Shown here one piece after another: positions 10,898 to 22,926 of a DNA stretch of 64,000 bases; the stretch's first letter is position 1, and each line of letters begins with the position of its first letter. Origin of the DNA: Isoetes taiwanensis (lineage: Eukaryota > Streptophyta > Lycopodiopsida > Isoetales > Isoetaceae); contig JAJEKV010000202.1 in NCBI GenBank assembly GCA_021234155.1, positions 62,001-126,000 on the forward strand, written 5' to 3'. A model generated the notes under the pieces. The model saw only the letters and a list, made by a program, of their open reading frames with translations. It searched no databases and had not been told where the DNA came from. Position numbers and translations under genes: made by a program.

Positions 10898-11327
10898 ACC
10901 GCAAATATAAGATCACCATTTACACCTCCCTTCGCTTCATGTATTCAAATAACATTTTCTCGCTTTTGGTTATGTTTTCTTCTTTGGATTAAGGGTGTTA
11001 CCGAGGGCTACCGTGGTGCATCGTGATCGATAGGGTGATGCGCCGTGAGATCGTGGCCTTGCGAATGATGGAGTCGCATAAGTATGGACCTCCCTTCACC
11101 CATGATCCTTGAAGGTTGACTTGCTCCTCTCATATTTGTCAATCGACTCAAGGATGAACCGCATTGTCTTTTGGTCGATCCGAAACCTTGACTTTTTGTG
11201 CAGCTCCGGAAAACACCATCCCCCGCATCTAACGCGGCAAGAATGCTGGCATGGGTTTAGGCCACCTACGAAGTTCTCATCAATGTAAGCAACTAGCCTA
11301 AAATTCTAGAGAACAATTAAACAAATG

Positions 11328-11640
11328 TCAATTATTACCTTGAGAAGTTTTGCTGATAGCACAATGTGCAATATGGTCTCCCATGAATCCAAAAAAGAGG
11401 TCATGTGGATGAAATGACGACTGAATTTTTACGCCTTCAAGTCGGAATATCAATTGCATAGTCCACTTCGTGCCATAGCGTAATAACCGATCAATCATTT
11501 TCATTATAACATCCTCGAACACATCAAACACATTTGGCCCCCGCTTCAGGAACTTGCTCGATGGAATGTACATGAGTGGAAGAAGGAAAGACTCGACCGT
11601 AACGCCGGATCTCCATTGAGGACAACCAATGTGTAAGCTT
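11328..11640 (-). pseudogene. CACTA transposase core fragment (Tnp2)
   Basis: A frame reading 'VVLNGDPALRSSLSF' (the N-L-P-P-x-x-R-x-K-like step of Tnp2) leads into 'MYIPSSKFLKRGPNVFDVF' and 'EDVIMKMIDRLLRYGTKW', then 'IFRLEGVKIQSS'. In Tnp2 this region has a proline/glycine step, then D-V-F/Y-L-x-P-L-V-x-E-L-x-x-L-W-x-x-G. Small frameshifts occur near 11580. Upstream frames between 11640 and 12134 carry many Cys and His residues (for example 'PAMCPKVCDEGHADVGF') but cannot be aligned confidently. Confidence 0.6.
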
Positions 11641-12680
11641 CAACGGAATGCACTTTTGTTGTTGCAGCTTGGAAACCATCTCTGTGCAACAAGGCAGCCC
11701 AATGTCGCGGATCCCCCGCAATGTATCTTGGTTCGTACTTGAATTGTTATGCAGCAATTCACACATCGTATGTAGAAACCGGACCGATACTCTTTCTTGT
11801 CCATAACTGCAGGATGAACTTCAAAGCCAACATCCGCGTGCCCCTCGTCACACACTTTTGGACACATAGCCGGGAGCTCAATCCTTGCCTTTGGGTTCCA
11901 TGGATCTTGTCGTTGCCTCCAAATTCTGCCATGACAAAAATGTCTCATGAACTGCAAATCAATGCACGTTTCATTAGTTAACGGATTTCCAAAAATAAAA
12001 CCTAAACAAACAAGGGAGCCATAAGTTTGTGCCATTAATACCTGTGGGGCAGAATCAATTGGCTTGCCAAGCCAATCAGCTCGCAACCTCCAGCTGTGAA
12101 GTAAATTCCAACAAAGTGAAGGCACCGAAAGCACATCCGCCCACGCGGTTGGTCAATGGAATTACTACGCGACACCATCCTTTCGTGTTTTGTTGCATGT
12201 CGGGGAGCACCGTGAAATTTGTGCAAGTAACCACACTCTCATCGCCCTCCTCCGCGCACCAAAGACATGCTTCTTCTCTCCTTCAAATCCCTCTCTCTGG
12301 GTAGCAGATTGCATAACGCTGAATTGGCGTGAGACCCAATTGGATTAGAAATCGTTTCATGGTCTTTGAACTAGAGGGAACTTTCAGACCATTGATCAGG
12401 CCATCCCAGTTACCCTTTCGAGAGAGCAAGGCGGCCAGGCTACATTCTTTGTTATCAGCGAATAAGATCCTAAGAAAATGGCGTTCTTTAAGCTCTCCGA
12501 GACCGAGTGTATCTCAAAGACATTCTCCACTCAAAATAGCCAGAGAATTTTATCTTCTAGTGCCGTGATCCGCAATGTCTTCTACTTTGTAAACCTTGGG
12601 GGCATCATCATTTTCCTCCCCGCTTTTCCTCTCTATCTAACTCATCTTCGTGTGCAACAAAAATCTCGTGGATCAAAAAA

Positions 12681-13203
12681 TCATGTAACTGTTCTTCCAT
12701 AGAGATCAAAAGGTCGACCACCACTAATTTCCTCTAACTGTTCTTCCCCAGCAACATGAATCTCAGAAGTATCACTATTACCTAAATTACCATGTTGTGT
12801 TTCTTGGTCCACCGCGGTGCGAGTGAGGTGTGCAACTTCTTCTAACTGCATTGCATCGCAATCTTCATTCCTGTCTTTATCCATGTCATGGTGTTGGTTG
12901 AAATCAAGAATTGCATTTTCTGTCCGCAAATGTCTTACATAATCACCTTGCTTAAAATGACAAACCATTGGGATTCACAATTACACACCTCTCGCATTTG
13001 CAAATGCGCCCTCACCACCCTGGTTTTGGGATGCTTGCCAACAAAGCCCACTTGTTCCTTGTGTCGTGATCCCACCATGTTGAGCTAGGAATCACCACAC
13101 CAGCTGGATTCTTGAGTCTACATTTCTGACAGAGGCACAGCTTCATGCGGCTTCTGGACGTGACTTGGGGCCTCTTCGATCCGCCTCGACTGCTTCCCGT
13201 CAT
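12681..13203 (-). pseudogene. CACTA transposase N-terminal Cys-rich and acidic region
   Basis: 13203-13012 encodes 'RMKLCLCQKCRLKNPAGV', then 'STWWDHDTR', a C-x-C-x-x-C cluster followed by W and H, similar in layout to the zinc-binding N-terminus of Tnp2 proteins. After a stop and a gap, 12968-12681 encodes an acidic linker ('DMDKDRNEDCDAMQLEE' and 'TSEIHVAGEEQLEEISG') of the kind that follows it. The reading continues in other frames to about 12400. The family assignment comes from order and composition, not from a full alignment. Confidence 0.5.
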
Positions 13204-13209
13204 TCATTG

Positions 13210-16200
13210 TCATTGGAGTAAAAGTTCTAGACAAACTAAAGGCTCGTATCGTATTAGAGACTATTATAAAACATCCCAATTTTTAAACCATATGTTTATA
13301 CCGTATGGTTTTAAGTAGTATTGGTAAGGGTGAAGCATATGTTGGTGACGGGGGCTCCTAAGTTATGGTCGAGAAGGAGTATGTTGTGTTTGTGTTAGGG
13401 TTTAGATTTTTTACGCAGATCTTCTGAGAGTCAGGAGCCGCGTGCGCCCCGGCACATGGGTTTCTTAGAGTTCGTGATTGGATTGCTTCAGCCATTTATA
13501 CAGGTTGAATTTGGTTTTGCTTGTCGGTTTGGTTTTTTCTTTGCACATCGTGTTTCTTTTCTCTTCCTCAGCAGCAGAGAGTAGATAGGTGCATCTGGAA
13601 TTGGTTTTACAGGGCTGGTGATTTTATCTTTGGTTGGATTGGGCATTGTTTATAGTGCTCAGAGTTTGGTTTCCTGGCCGTTTTGCTCTTCCGTTGCATC
13701 ATAAAGTGGTCGCTTGTTGCTTGTGGAAATTTTAGCTAAAGCAAACCATGCATTCGACAAGATTAGGAGAGGCTAATGATTTTTACGTTTCTTGTATAGA
13801 TAGCCACGACGTTGTAAGCCTTAACCTAAGTTGACCCATCAATGGTTAATTTAGTTACTATTGTTCTATTCTAGTGAATGTGATCCGGTTTTGCTAATTG
13901 TTGTATGTCGACACGCTTTGGAAGATGTGAACCGCAATGGCCTCGCCACACGTGGGAGCACTATTTTGTTGCCGCAGATATAAGGCATTGCCTTCTTCCC
14001 ATGTTATTTTATTTTCCTCTACATAGATGGAACACTATTTCCCTTGCCGCAGAGATATAATGCATTGCCTTCTTCACATGCTTCATATTTTATTTGCCTT
14101 TGTCCGCTTGAGACTATCTTGTCGGATCTCAAGTAGGGGCTTCGGGTCCCTTCAGAGACGGTATGATGGCCTCACTTGACCAAATAATGGAAACCTTGCC
14201 AGGGTTCACCTCCCTAGGCTCTACCTCATCTTTTAGTCTGTTGAATCTAGTTTTCGAGGACGTTAAAAACCAATTCAATTCAATTCAATTCTTTCAGTTT
14301 TGCTATTCATAGTGGTCATGTATCACAAATTTATGGGCAAGTCCAAATGTGGCGGTTTGACCCCATCTTATTTTGTAGGGAATGGCCCAGAATGCCTCAT
14401 ATGGGATATTCCCCATAAGATTATGCAATCTAATGATCCCAAAAAAATCTTACACACCCCAAACTTCTTGCTTATTATGTGGTCGGCAACATTCCATAGC
14501 AACTTCGAGTCTTCTGGTTTATCACAAGTACCAAAGGCAATCTCTCAAGGCCTAATATCCTTCAAAACAATATCTCAAGGTCTAATGTTCGTCAATGCAA
14601 TATCTCAACGTAGGAATAGAAAAGGATTCTGGATCAATAATCACAAACTAGATTTGATTCTGGCAATTGGTCATTGGCCTCCTTCTATTGAATTTGCGGC
14701 TTTCAAGATAACACATGGCTTCTCCAACTTCTTGTCTCCCTTCTAATCAATACCACAAGATACCGTCAACTCCGGTGGTCATTGTCTGCGTCTTGTCCGT
14801 TGTATGGTCGGCTACTAACGGATGGTCGGTGTTATAACAAATGGACTTCTTCCCTTCCCCTTCTCCTTTCCCTCCCCCTCTCCATATACATGATCGTTGC
14901 CTCCCCTACTAGTGTCCTTCCTTAATACTAGTCAATGGCCCTTTGTTCATCGTTGCATTGTCTCCATAATATATTGCTCCCTTCAAACATATAAAAAGCG
15001 CTTCCGATAAATTAGAAATATCTTTTGTAGTCACGACCTCGTCTTTTTTTGATATATCTCGACCCTATCTAATATCACTATTACTTTTTATAATACAATG
15101 GTCTTCCCTTATTATAGATTAATAGAAGCGCCTCTTACAATAACACATTGATATTATTTTTAATAACATTTCCCTTGTTCTCATATTAGGCGACATGCAG
15201 GATTAATAGTTTACGTAGCTTTGCAACTATCTAATTATACATCATGATCTCGTTTTATGTTACAATGCATATTGTCCCTTATTATACGTTATAATAGATA
15301 AGATAAGATAAGATAAGATGTGATAAGATGACATAAGATAAGATAAGATAAGATAAGATAAGATAAGATATAAGATAAGATAAGATAAGATAAGATAAAG
15401 ATAAGATAAGATTTAACGTCCACAGGAACCCAAATAGAAAAAAAAAGGGCATGAGCCCCAACAGAACAGTCGAGGCCCAATTAAAATAGGACATGGGGAC
15501 TAAGCCCTCTTAAAACAAAAGAACGGAATAGGAAAGAAACAACAAAGAAACAATGAATATCGTCCAACCAAGGTTTATGAGGCTAGTGGTCACAAATGAT
15601 AGTTGTGCCTCCCCTGTTTGCCCACCTTTTTTGTAGCCTAGCCTCGCATACTTTGCACAATTCCCCTCGTCGCCTGGTCAATTTGTATCGGGGACAGATG
15701 GCCTGGATTGAAAAACTAGTATTCTTCAGGTGGCTGTCGTATTAAGGGTACATACAGTCTGTCCTGAGCGGTCTTGAACTATACCACAATATGACGAGGT
15801 CGATCCGGTCTTTATATTGGGCCTTAACTCTTCGGGTTGTGATGATACTAGGTTGCTGAATGTGCATATAATATCTGTGAGAAAGTGTGCAGCTTGTTCA
15901 GTATCCGAGAATAAGGTCCTCCCTCAAGTATCCCTATTACATGCAAATTCAGGCCTCTGTCTTCATCCGAATCATGTAAGGGAGATGGACCCTGCTATGC
16001 ATGGTTGTGAGAATCCATATGAAAGCCTGGTTGCATCTGTGCATCAGTCATTACATCGTCTATGTCTAAGGCTAGGCCTTTCTCGAGTCATGGCGTTAGT
16101 TTTCTCTCTCGCTCCGTGTTCATCCGTGGAGGGCATCCGCATTCATGCGGTCCCCGATGGAAGGCAATGGCTCAAGATAACAACTTGTACTTAGGGACGT

Positions 16201-17280
16201 ACATTGGAAGAAAGGATAATCGCTTTTTGAAGAAATTGCCTCGCCATCTAACATGACCATAGGGCCGAGCATCACCGAGGAGAGTGCTAGGATATATCGC
16301 GGTTTCGATGAGAGAGCTCGTGGATCATTTGATCCCTAAGCCGACAAAACTAGTTGAGGAGGTCCACAAAAGTGGCACTAAAGTTCTTGGATCGGGCCCG
16401 TCTAGTCATGATGTACACAGATATGGCAGAAATATAATAGCACATTGATATTGTTTTGAGTAGGCGACTTGCACCGTGGACCATTCCCTATGCTTGTACC
16501 ATAACATAGATTGTATCATATGCATCTCTAACTACTATATTGTAACGTTCCTAACCGACATGCCCTTATATACCAACTGGGCAAAATTGTCTAGACGTTT
16601 ATGAGTAGTCGCACTTCTACCCATTTATGCTGGTGTCTCGGGAACGCCCCACAGGCACATTCAAGGTTCGTATACTCGAGCGGTCTACCATGGACCCGTT
16701 ACACATGTGGCTGAAGTAACGAATTACTAGGATCAGATCGTATATCCTTAACTACTATGTGGTTGAAGTAAAGAATTACTATGACTCTGCCATATGTAAA
16801 TTATGATGAAAATGGAATTTGAACCCTAGCATTTTAGAGATTTGGACCATGGCATTTTAGACTAGAGCGACCTTAATGTGCCACTTACTCAATCCATTCC
16901 AACACAACTTATGCTTTTCTATAAAATTCTAACTTTTAAGAGTACATTTGTGTTTGTAGATGATAATGCATCAAGGGAGCTATAGACTATGAGCACCATA
17001 AACTTCATATTTGTCCGGCATATTTACGCCCATCAAAGCTAAATATACTACTTCACCTTTGGGGAATCAGCCCCTATATGTGCTTCTATAGCCACCTCAA
17101 ATGGTCGCACCCAAAGATTTTACATTGTAGAGGTGTTGGAACAATGTGCACTATTATGCCGTAACAAACAATGTGGTCTATGCATATTTCTCAAGAATTG
17201 CTATCAAGGTTTTTTCCCTCGAAGACTTTTGGGGCGAGGTATTTTGTTTGTGCATACTAATGACGAGTTTACTATATTCC
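13210..17280. other. Mostly unassigned DNA with simple repeats
   Basis: No recognisable gene. A 148-codon plus-strand frame at 14300-14746 contains three near-copies of a 33-bp unit around 'tctcaaggcctaatatcctt' at 14538-14610; the same unit recurs, diverged, at 18550-18620, which argues against it being a normal gene. A 125-codon frame at 15817-16194 is unassigned. AATTC runs occur near 14270-14292. A word block ('cacattgatattrttttkak', then 'aggcgac') is shared between about 15146-15200 and 16441-16470. Confidence 0.5.
15295..15412 (+). repeat. (GATAA)n microsatellite
   Basis: About 23 copies of the pentanucleotide AGATA/GATAA with a few interruptions (TGTGATAAG, ACATAAG, AAAG). Open frames across it on the minus strand consist of repeated LSYLI and are spurious. 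Confidence 0.98.
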
Positions 17281-17727
17281 TTATGTGTTTCGTAGACCAT
17301 TTGGAACCTTAGAAGGTAATCATAATTGTATTACAATCATCATGCGAGTCTTACAGTCATCATTGCTACCTCAAGAAGTAGGACACCATATATGTACATG
17401 TCTGTGTTGCTGGTATTGGAAGAGAACCCATTTGGCATCATATATCATATATATGCCTCCCCTAAGTTGTGTGAGTATGATGACGAACTACTAGTCTAAA
17501 AAGTCAAAAGTTTGACACTTTGGATTCAAGCATTTATATCTACATGAAAATGTTTTGGGACATGGCATCAAGTTGAGCGAAATGGAACAACTTATGGTTG
17601 GCGTGACCAGAATGTCCATATTCGTCCATGCTCGAACATTTAGCAGGCTATAACGACCCAAACATAAAAATGAATAAAGCTCTCTTGGTTCAAACGAGAA
17701 GCAATTGTAACAAAGTGACAACTAGAA

Positions 17728-17934
17728 TTACTGAATTGCATCTAAATTTTGTGCATTGTTTGCCCTTGTAGCTCGTAATATGTTGCATAGTGAATAGTCC
17801 CTTGGCAATTCTAGTACAATTTGAAATGCTTGTATAGCCTTGTCATATTGCCGGGATACATATTTATAGAGTAGACCCAACACTGTGTGGATATCTGCAT
17901 CATATGGCAATATTCTAGCACCATCTTGAAACAA
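17728..17934 (-). pseudogene. PEX5: PEX5-like TPR fragment (peroxisomal import receptor)
   Basis: The minus strand encodes 'LFQDGARILPYDADIHTVLG', then 'YDKAIQAFQIVLE', 'PRDYSLC' and 'ATRANNAQNLDAIQ'. This matches two consecutive TPR motifs in the C-terminal half of plant PEX5, the cytosolic receptor for PTS1 cargo: D-A-D-x-H-x-V-L-G-x-L-Y, Y-D-K-A-I-x-x-F, D-Y-S-L-W-N-K-L-G-A-T-x-A-N. Key changes against the family are Trp to Cys in D-Y-S-L-W, K-L-G to I-L-R, and one lost residue before P-R-D-Y. The fragment covers about 69 of more than 700 residues and no neighbouring exon is recognisable within 500 bp. I infer a captured or relic exon, not a working gene. A TTG codon begins the longest frame; there is no start codon. 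Confidence 0.8.
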
Positions 17935-18229
17935 CTTTGTAACTTAGAAACTAGACATAATCAATCTTGTGGGCAGTAGAACTCAAAAAGGTTGGGTTGG
18001 TGGGGTGGGGTGTGTGCAGCAGTGAGACGTACCTTGGATGGTTCAAATGGCCAATCTCCTTTGTTGGCACAAGCGTGGCATGTAGGATGATAATGCAACC
18101 AGTCAGCCATGCAAATAATTTAAAACCTCTACTTGCTCAAAATCTACCAAGAATTCATCAGTGTCTAAGGTATGGAGGATTGTTACATGTCCTAAAGGAG
18201 CCGTTAAATCCTAAATCACTATAAATGCA

Positions 18230-19050
18230 TGTTGCCTTTAAATGAGCTCTCTAATATCACTCTTCTAAAAGGTATAACGCATCACAATAGACATATATTT
18301 AAGGCAAGCCAAAATGACAACGACAATTTCTTCTCATCAAGCATTCTCGAAGTGCTCCCTTACTCCAGCTTCACAAATGTTATATGCCCTTCAGGATAAC
18401 ATATCTATTATACAAGATTGCTTAACATTTTTCTTCAATAGTTATTCCTTGAACAACTTTCTCACATTTCAGCACCATAGAGATTGATGCCTCACAAGAA
18501 CTTGAAGTCCGCGTGCTTTTGTCAACCATGGCCCAAATGAAGGAATTATCTGAAGTCCTAACATCCTTCAAACCAATATCTCAAATCGTAATAATATCCT
18601 TCAAACAATATTTCAAGGCATTGTGACAAAATGATAAGTGATGGAATATGAAGTAATGCGGTGACAATCTTGGATTAGTTGTGTAAGGAACACATAGTGA
18701 AAACTTGTTGCACAATTAGTTGTTTTAAGGGTGAAGGTGACATGGCAAGGTAAGTGATGAGGCGTCAAATGTATTAAGGTGACATGGAAAAGATTTGGTG
18801 ATCTAAAAATGTAGTAACATTGGATAAATATGTAGCATTATAACAGGGGGTTTCTTTTTGTGTTTTTGTACTGTTTTCTCTAAGGTTTTCATATGATTTG
18901 GTGGCCGTATTCATCCAGGTGTACTAAATAGTATTTCTAGAGTGCACCCTTTTGTAAGCCGTTGATTTTGGAAAAGGGGGCAAATCCTGCGGTGGGGGCT
19001 TTTTTGTGCTGGTTGTGAATATCCTCCCATTATTTTTAGGGTTCATTTTA
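18230..19050. other. Unassigned DNA
   Basis: No gene recognised. It contains the diverged 33-bp unit shared with 14.5 kb (18550-18620) and G-rich short words (18955-19000). Nothing else supportable. Confidence 0.5.
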
Positions 19051-19053
19051 GGG

Positions 19054-19148
19054 TTGTGTAGATTAGGGTCTGGTCTATGGATTGGATTGGATTGGATTGG
19101 ATTGTGTAGATTAGGGTCTGGTCTATGGATTGGATTGGATTGGATTGG
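19054..19148 (+). repeat. 48-bp tandem duplication with (ATTGG)n
   Basis: The unit 'ttgtgtagattagggtctgg', then 'tctatgg' and four ATTGG repeats, occurs twice with a 48-bp period (starting 19054 and 19102). A typical slippage product. Confidence 0.95.
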
Positions 19149-20041
19149 CTAGCATGCATAGCTTATTGTTGCGGGGAAAGCCTTGGTGATTTTCAAAGGA
19201 ATCCGGAAGGGAAGCAAGTTTGCCACAGTACGCTCAAATAGTTTTGCATGGTATCCCCTTTATGAAGACAATTGGCTCAAAATGTTCTTTTGCGGAATTT
19301 ACTTAGTGCAAAGAAGAGCGTGTATGATTATGAAATTGGTGAAGGGAATTGGCGTCCGGATCCTAAGTCGTTTGGCGAGAAATTCAACCGTTGGATCAAT
19401 GCCGGTTTTTAGATATGTTAGGTCAATTTTAAAAGCTGCCGAGGGGCGTTGGGATCTAAGGTTTTGCCTTATAGATATAGAATAGGTAAATTTCATGTTA
19501 TTGCGTAAGGACTAAGAAGGCCGGTAGCATTTGCATCTTCTTGATTGCCAAAATGGTGCGTTAGATGGAGGATCGACAAGGTTGCGGGGTCCTCATATTA
19601 GTGCCTCTATACAATCGAGTTTAATGGGTGAGCTTCTCAGTTGGCTTGGCGTTCACCGGACCTCCCAAAACTTGCAAGATTCGCTCTATGTAAGGAGGTA
19701 ATTTCTAAATTAGCTCAAATGTACATGCTATAAGATCGATATGCATAGTCCATGCATGAAGGGCATTTATATGTGACCTCATTTATAGATAGCGTGAAAA
19801 GGAACCGCCTCGGGTTGAGCTCTCGATTGCGGCTTCGGTCGTTGCGGGCCTCGGCTCCGGCTCCGCGAGCGAGGAGCAAATCACACCCACTGGGACTAAT
19901 GGAGGAGTTGAGGCTAGCTGCTTGAAGTGATCCCCTTGGTCGTGGGGTCGCCACGGACATGATCTCTGCTCTCCGTATTGGTTCGGATATACCAGGGAAT
20001 GTGTAGGCCAATGTGGACCTTGGGCGAGTGAGTCAGCTGCT

Positions 20042-20760
20042 TTGAACTTTATTGCGAGAATGAAACAATCGGATAGTGAGGATGACCACCATATTTATGT
20101 TTTACGCCCTAAAAGCATGCTCTTGACATCATATCTTTGCCGGGAAGACTTGTGTATAATCGGATCATTTGCATTGCACACTCTCTTAATGTTTTGTGAC
20201 AAGTACTTTGGTGGATGCGTTATGCAATGCAAAGTTTTGAAGAGTTGCATATTTTCATCGAGATCTTTTAAGAAAGGGATGAGTCCGGATGAGATTACGT
20301 TCTCAAGCATCTTAAAAATGTGTCGAGATTAGGGCCATTGAAAGAGGCGGTACATTCATGAGTACGTGATGGGATCCAAGTTTCAAAATGCTATTTTTGT
20401 GGGTAGCACATTGGTGGACATGTATGCAAAATTTGGGAGATTAAATGAGGCTTTGGCAATCTTTGACAATTTGGAAAATCGAGATGTGGTCACTTGGGGT
20501 ACAATGAATATCTAGCATTAATGGACATGCTGAATACAACGACATCCTTTCTCCCATAGACTGTTTTGACAGCATGCAGAAGGCAGGGATAATGCCAGAC
20601 ACAATAATATTTCTTGCCATTTTGAAAGCATTCAGCAGCATTGGGGCATGGATAGAGCAAAAAATATTCATGAGCAAATTATCAAAAGGGTTTCCAGTTT
20701 GATGCGTGATAGCAAATGCCAAAACAAGTTTGCTTATGCATGACAATTTACAATAGTTTA
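20042..20760 (+). pseudogene. PLS-class pentatricopeptide repeat (PPR) pseudogene fragment
   Basis: Successive frames on the plus strand give PPR motifs: 'GMSPDEITFSSILKMCRD' (P-type start with T-F-x-S/x-I-L), then 'GRYIHEYV'-like text read in another frame, then 'IFVGSTLVDMYAKFGRLNEA' and 'IFDNLENRDVVTWGTM' (L and S motifs with the hallmark V-D-M-Y-A-K-x-G and D-V-V-T-W), then 'IDCFDSMQKAGIMPDTIIFL'. This order (P, L, S, P) is that of PLS-class plant PPR proteins, which bind organellar RNA and often specify C-to-U editing sites. At least three frameshifts and several stops break it, and no E/DYW tail is present. The first 200 bp (20042-20260) encode a more diverged repeat. Confidence 0.85.
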
Positions 20761-20892
20761 CATGATTCTTGTATTGCAATATTGAAATTACAGATAATGA
20801 ATATAATGACTACATAAAATGTACTCAATAATTTGTTTGTCTTGATGTTATTGTGCTTTTTATAATGCTAGATATTAGTAATTAATATTTAG

Positions 20893-21468
20893 GCCCATAA
20901 AGTTTACCTTATGTTTGCTTTAGTTAGGGCCCGAAGGGCCCAAATTTTTTTTAACAATAAACACACAACTACCATTAACAATATCTAGCACAAACCATTG
21001 CATTTAACACATTTAAATTAAAATCCCCCTTAAACCCCTTTGGTTTGGGTGCATATTCACACCTGGGTTACATAGGGCGTGAGCTCTAAAATATATTTAC
21101 AATAACGTGTACAAAATTAACACCATTAAGTACATTCTCTCAAACCTTATAGTATTTTGCAAACCTTAATATCTGATATACAAAACACGTACATGCATAC
21201 CCCACAAAAGCGAGGATCGCTATGTATGGTCCGGATCTTGGAATAAAGGGCAAATATGCCCATCCGAGCTGACTCTCGTTGCCCGGAGTAACCCCCCGTG
21301 TGAATATGCACCCAAACCAAAGGGGGTTTAAGGGGGATTTTAATTTAAATGTGTTAAATGCAATGGTTTGTGCTAGATATTGTTAATGGTAGTTGTGTGT
21401 TTATTGTTAAAAAAAATTTGGGCCCTTCGGGCCCTAACTAAAGCAAACATAAGGTAAACTTTATGGGC
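20893..21468. mobile_element. 576-bp terminal-inverted-repeat element (MITE-like)
   Basis: Arms 20893-21066 and 21295-21468 are almost perfect inverted repeats of about 174 bp, differing by about one base in the region I compared. The outer ends are GCCCATAAAGTTTACC and GGTAAACTTTATGGGC. Each arm contains an internal GGGCCCGAAGGGCCC palindrome (mirrored as GGGCCCTTCGGGCCC). The 230-bp centre is non-coding. Homology decays gradually inward past the arms. Flanking bases do not show a convincing 8- to 10-bp target duplication, so the superfamily is not assigned. The near identity of the arms suggests recent insertion or gene conversion. Confidence 0.9.
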
Positions 21469-22374
21469 TCTTTCTATGGTGACTTGGCTTATCGGTGATG
21501 AGGTGGCATCGATATGACTTTGAATGGCATGTGCCACGGGATAGTAGTTTAGGGCCAACTTTAATGCCTATTGTTTTCTTTTCTCTTTGAGGTAGGGAAC
21601 CTCCAAGCTAACGTGACAAGATGGATGGAGATGTGGAAAAGAAATGATGATGCCACTTGTACATAAGGGTTTCATGTTTGGGAACTTGCAAATATTAGTT
21701 AGATATCGCTGGCATTCTCAAATTTAGACACTCAAACACAATATTGCAAGTGGTGATGCCTTATTAAGACCCTGACCATTTCTGCCATCTTCTGACCATG
21801 TCAAGTTCCACTTGACCGCGTTTGAACCCATGTTCCCTCTTGCCCCAAAAAAGCCAAAATGCGCATATTTTGAAAACTTGCCAAGCCATTTTGGCCAAAT
21901 TGTTAAAAAAATGGTAGTTACCACGTGATATGGCATTCTCATCCAAATACCATGGAAATTGTTCTTATTCCAAAATGGCTAGTTGACGTTGTAACTTCCA
22001 TGTCACCATGGTTTTGCCACGTCATTGTTGGTCTTGTCACTTCATCATGTCCTTGCCATGTCGCATGGAGTTGTTTTTGTAAAAACACTCATTTCCTTAC
22101 AAAATATGTTCACATGCCTCATTTTGTGATGCATCACTATCTTGCATGCCACATCATCATGTTTTTGCCATAACAACATTATTCAATCATTGTTTACCTT
22201 TTTTGTGTTGAAAATTGGAGAAGGCAAAAAGTTGTGACCATATCTAATGGTTTTATCATATCCCACAAAGGCATCCATTACAAGCGACTAACCTCCCCTG
22301 CTTCAAGATTTTTTTTTTTGATTGAAGGCCGATATGTATATTTATATACAAGTGTTTGTAATATGAGGCAGTGC

Positions 22375-22926
22375 ATGAAGCCGACCCTCCAATAGATTCC
22401 CCTAGATTTTTGAAGATCAGCACAAGATTCCTTCAAATTTTGCAATATTCTATGTAGATTCTCCTAGATTATCCACGTGATTCTACAAAGATTCTCCAAG
22501 ATTCTATCAAGATTCCTCTCGATTCTCAAATATTTCCTTAGATTTTCTAAGATTCTCTTGAGATTCCCCTAAGTTTTTTACAGATTACCCCAAGATTCCT
22601 CTAGATTTTCCGAGATTCCATGTAGATTCTCTTAGATTTTCCAAGATTCTATAAAGATTCCCCTTTGAATCCCCAAAGTTTCTCTTGAGATTCCTCTAGA
22701 TCCTCTAAGATCCTATGAAGATTCCCCTAGATTCTCTAAGATTTTATGAAGATTCCTTTAGGTTCTCCTAGATTCTCTAAAAATTCCCCTAAATTCTAAA
22801 AGAATACCCCAAGATTTCTCTAGATTCTTCAAGATTCTACGAAAATTCTCCTAGATTCTCCAAATTCTCAAATATTTGAGGAATATTTCCCTAGATTCCT
22901 AAAGGATCGCTTGGGATTCATATAGA
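22375..22926 (+). repeat. GATTC-rich degenerate array, left part
   Basis: A long run of degenerate units, each AGATTCYCCTAGATT or CTAAGATTCTATGA and close variants, with GATTC/GATTT spaced every 10 to 17 bp for about 550 bp. It contains no coding frame. It is interrupted at 22926/22927 by a Helitron and resumes at 25953. Confidence 0.9.

Larger units (their letters stand above)
8931..13203 (-). mobile_element. Eroded CACTA-type (En/Spm, Tnp2) transposon
   Basis: Coding blocks on the minus strand follow the order expected of a plant Tnp2 transposase: an N-terminal Cys-rich block (13203-13012), an acidic linker (12968-12681), the Tnp2 core near 11640-11328, a DUF4218-like block with an intron (10897-10091), and a C-terminal DUF4216-like block (9197-8931). 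Frameshifts and stops separate them. CACTA terminal repeats could not be located, so the boundaries are those of the coding remains, not of the element. Spliced coding pieces like these normally move the element by cut and paste; this copy cannot encode an active enzyme. Confidence 0.7.

Noticed and set aside
8931-13203. hAT or MULE origin for the eroded transposase
   Set aside because: The block order, the WxxER-like step restored by the intron, and the DVF-x-x-V core fit Tnp2/CACTA better; no hATC or MULE DDE motif was seen.
15282-15494. Leu/Ser/Tyr-repeat reading frames on the minus strand
   Set aside because: They translate the GATAA microsatellite.
21925-22173. A further family B copy around 21.9-22.2 kb
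   Set aside because: It shares only the CATCATGT/TTGCCATG word style. No ordered alignment could be followed.
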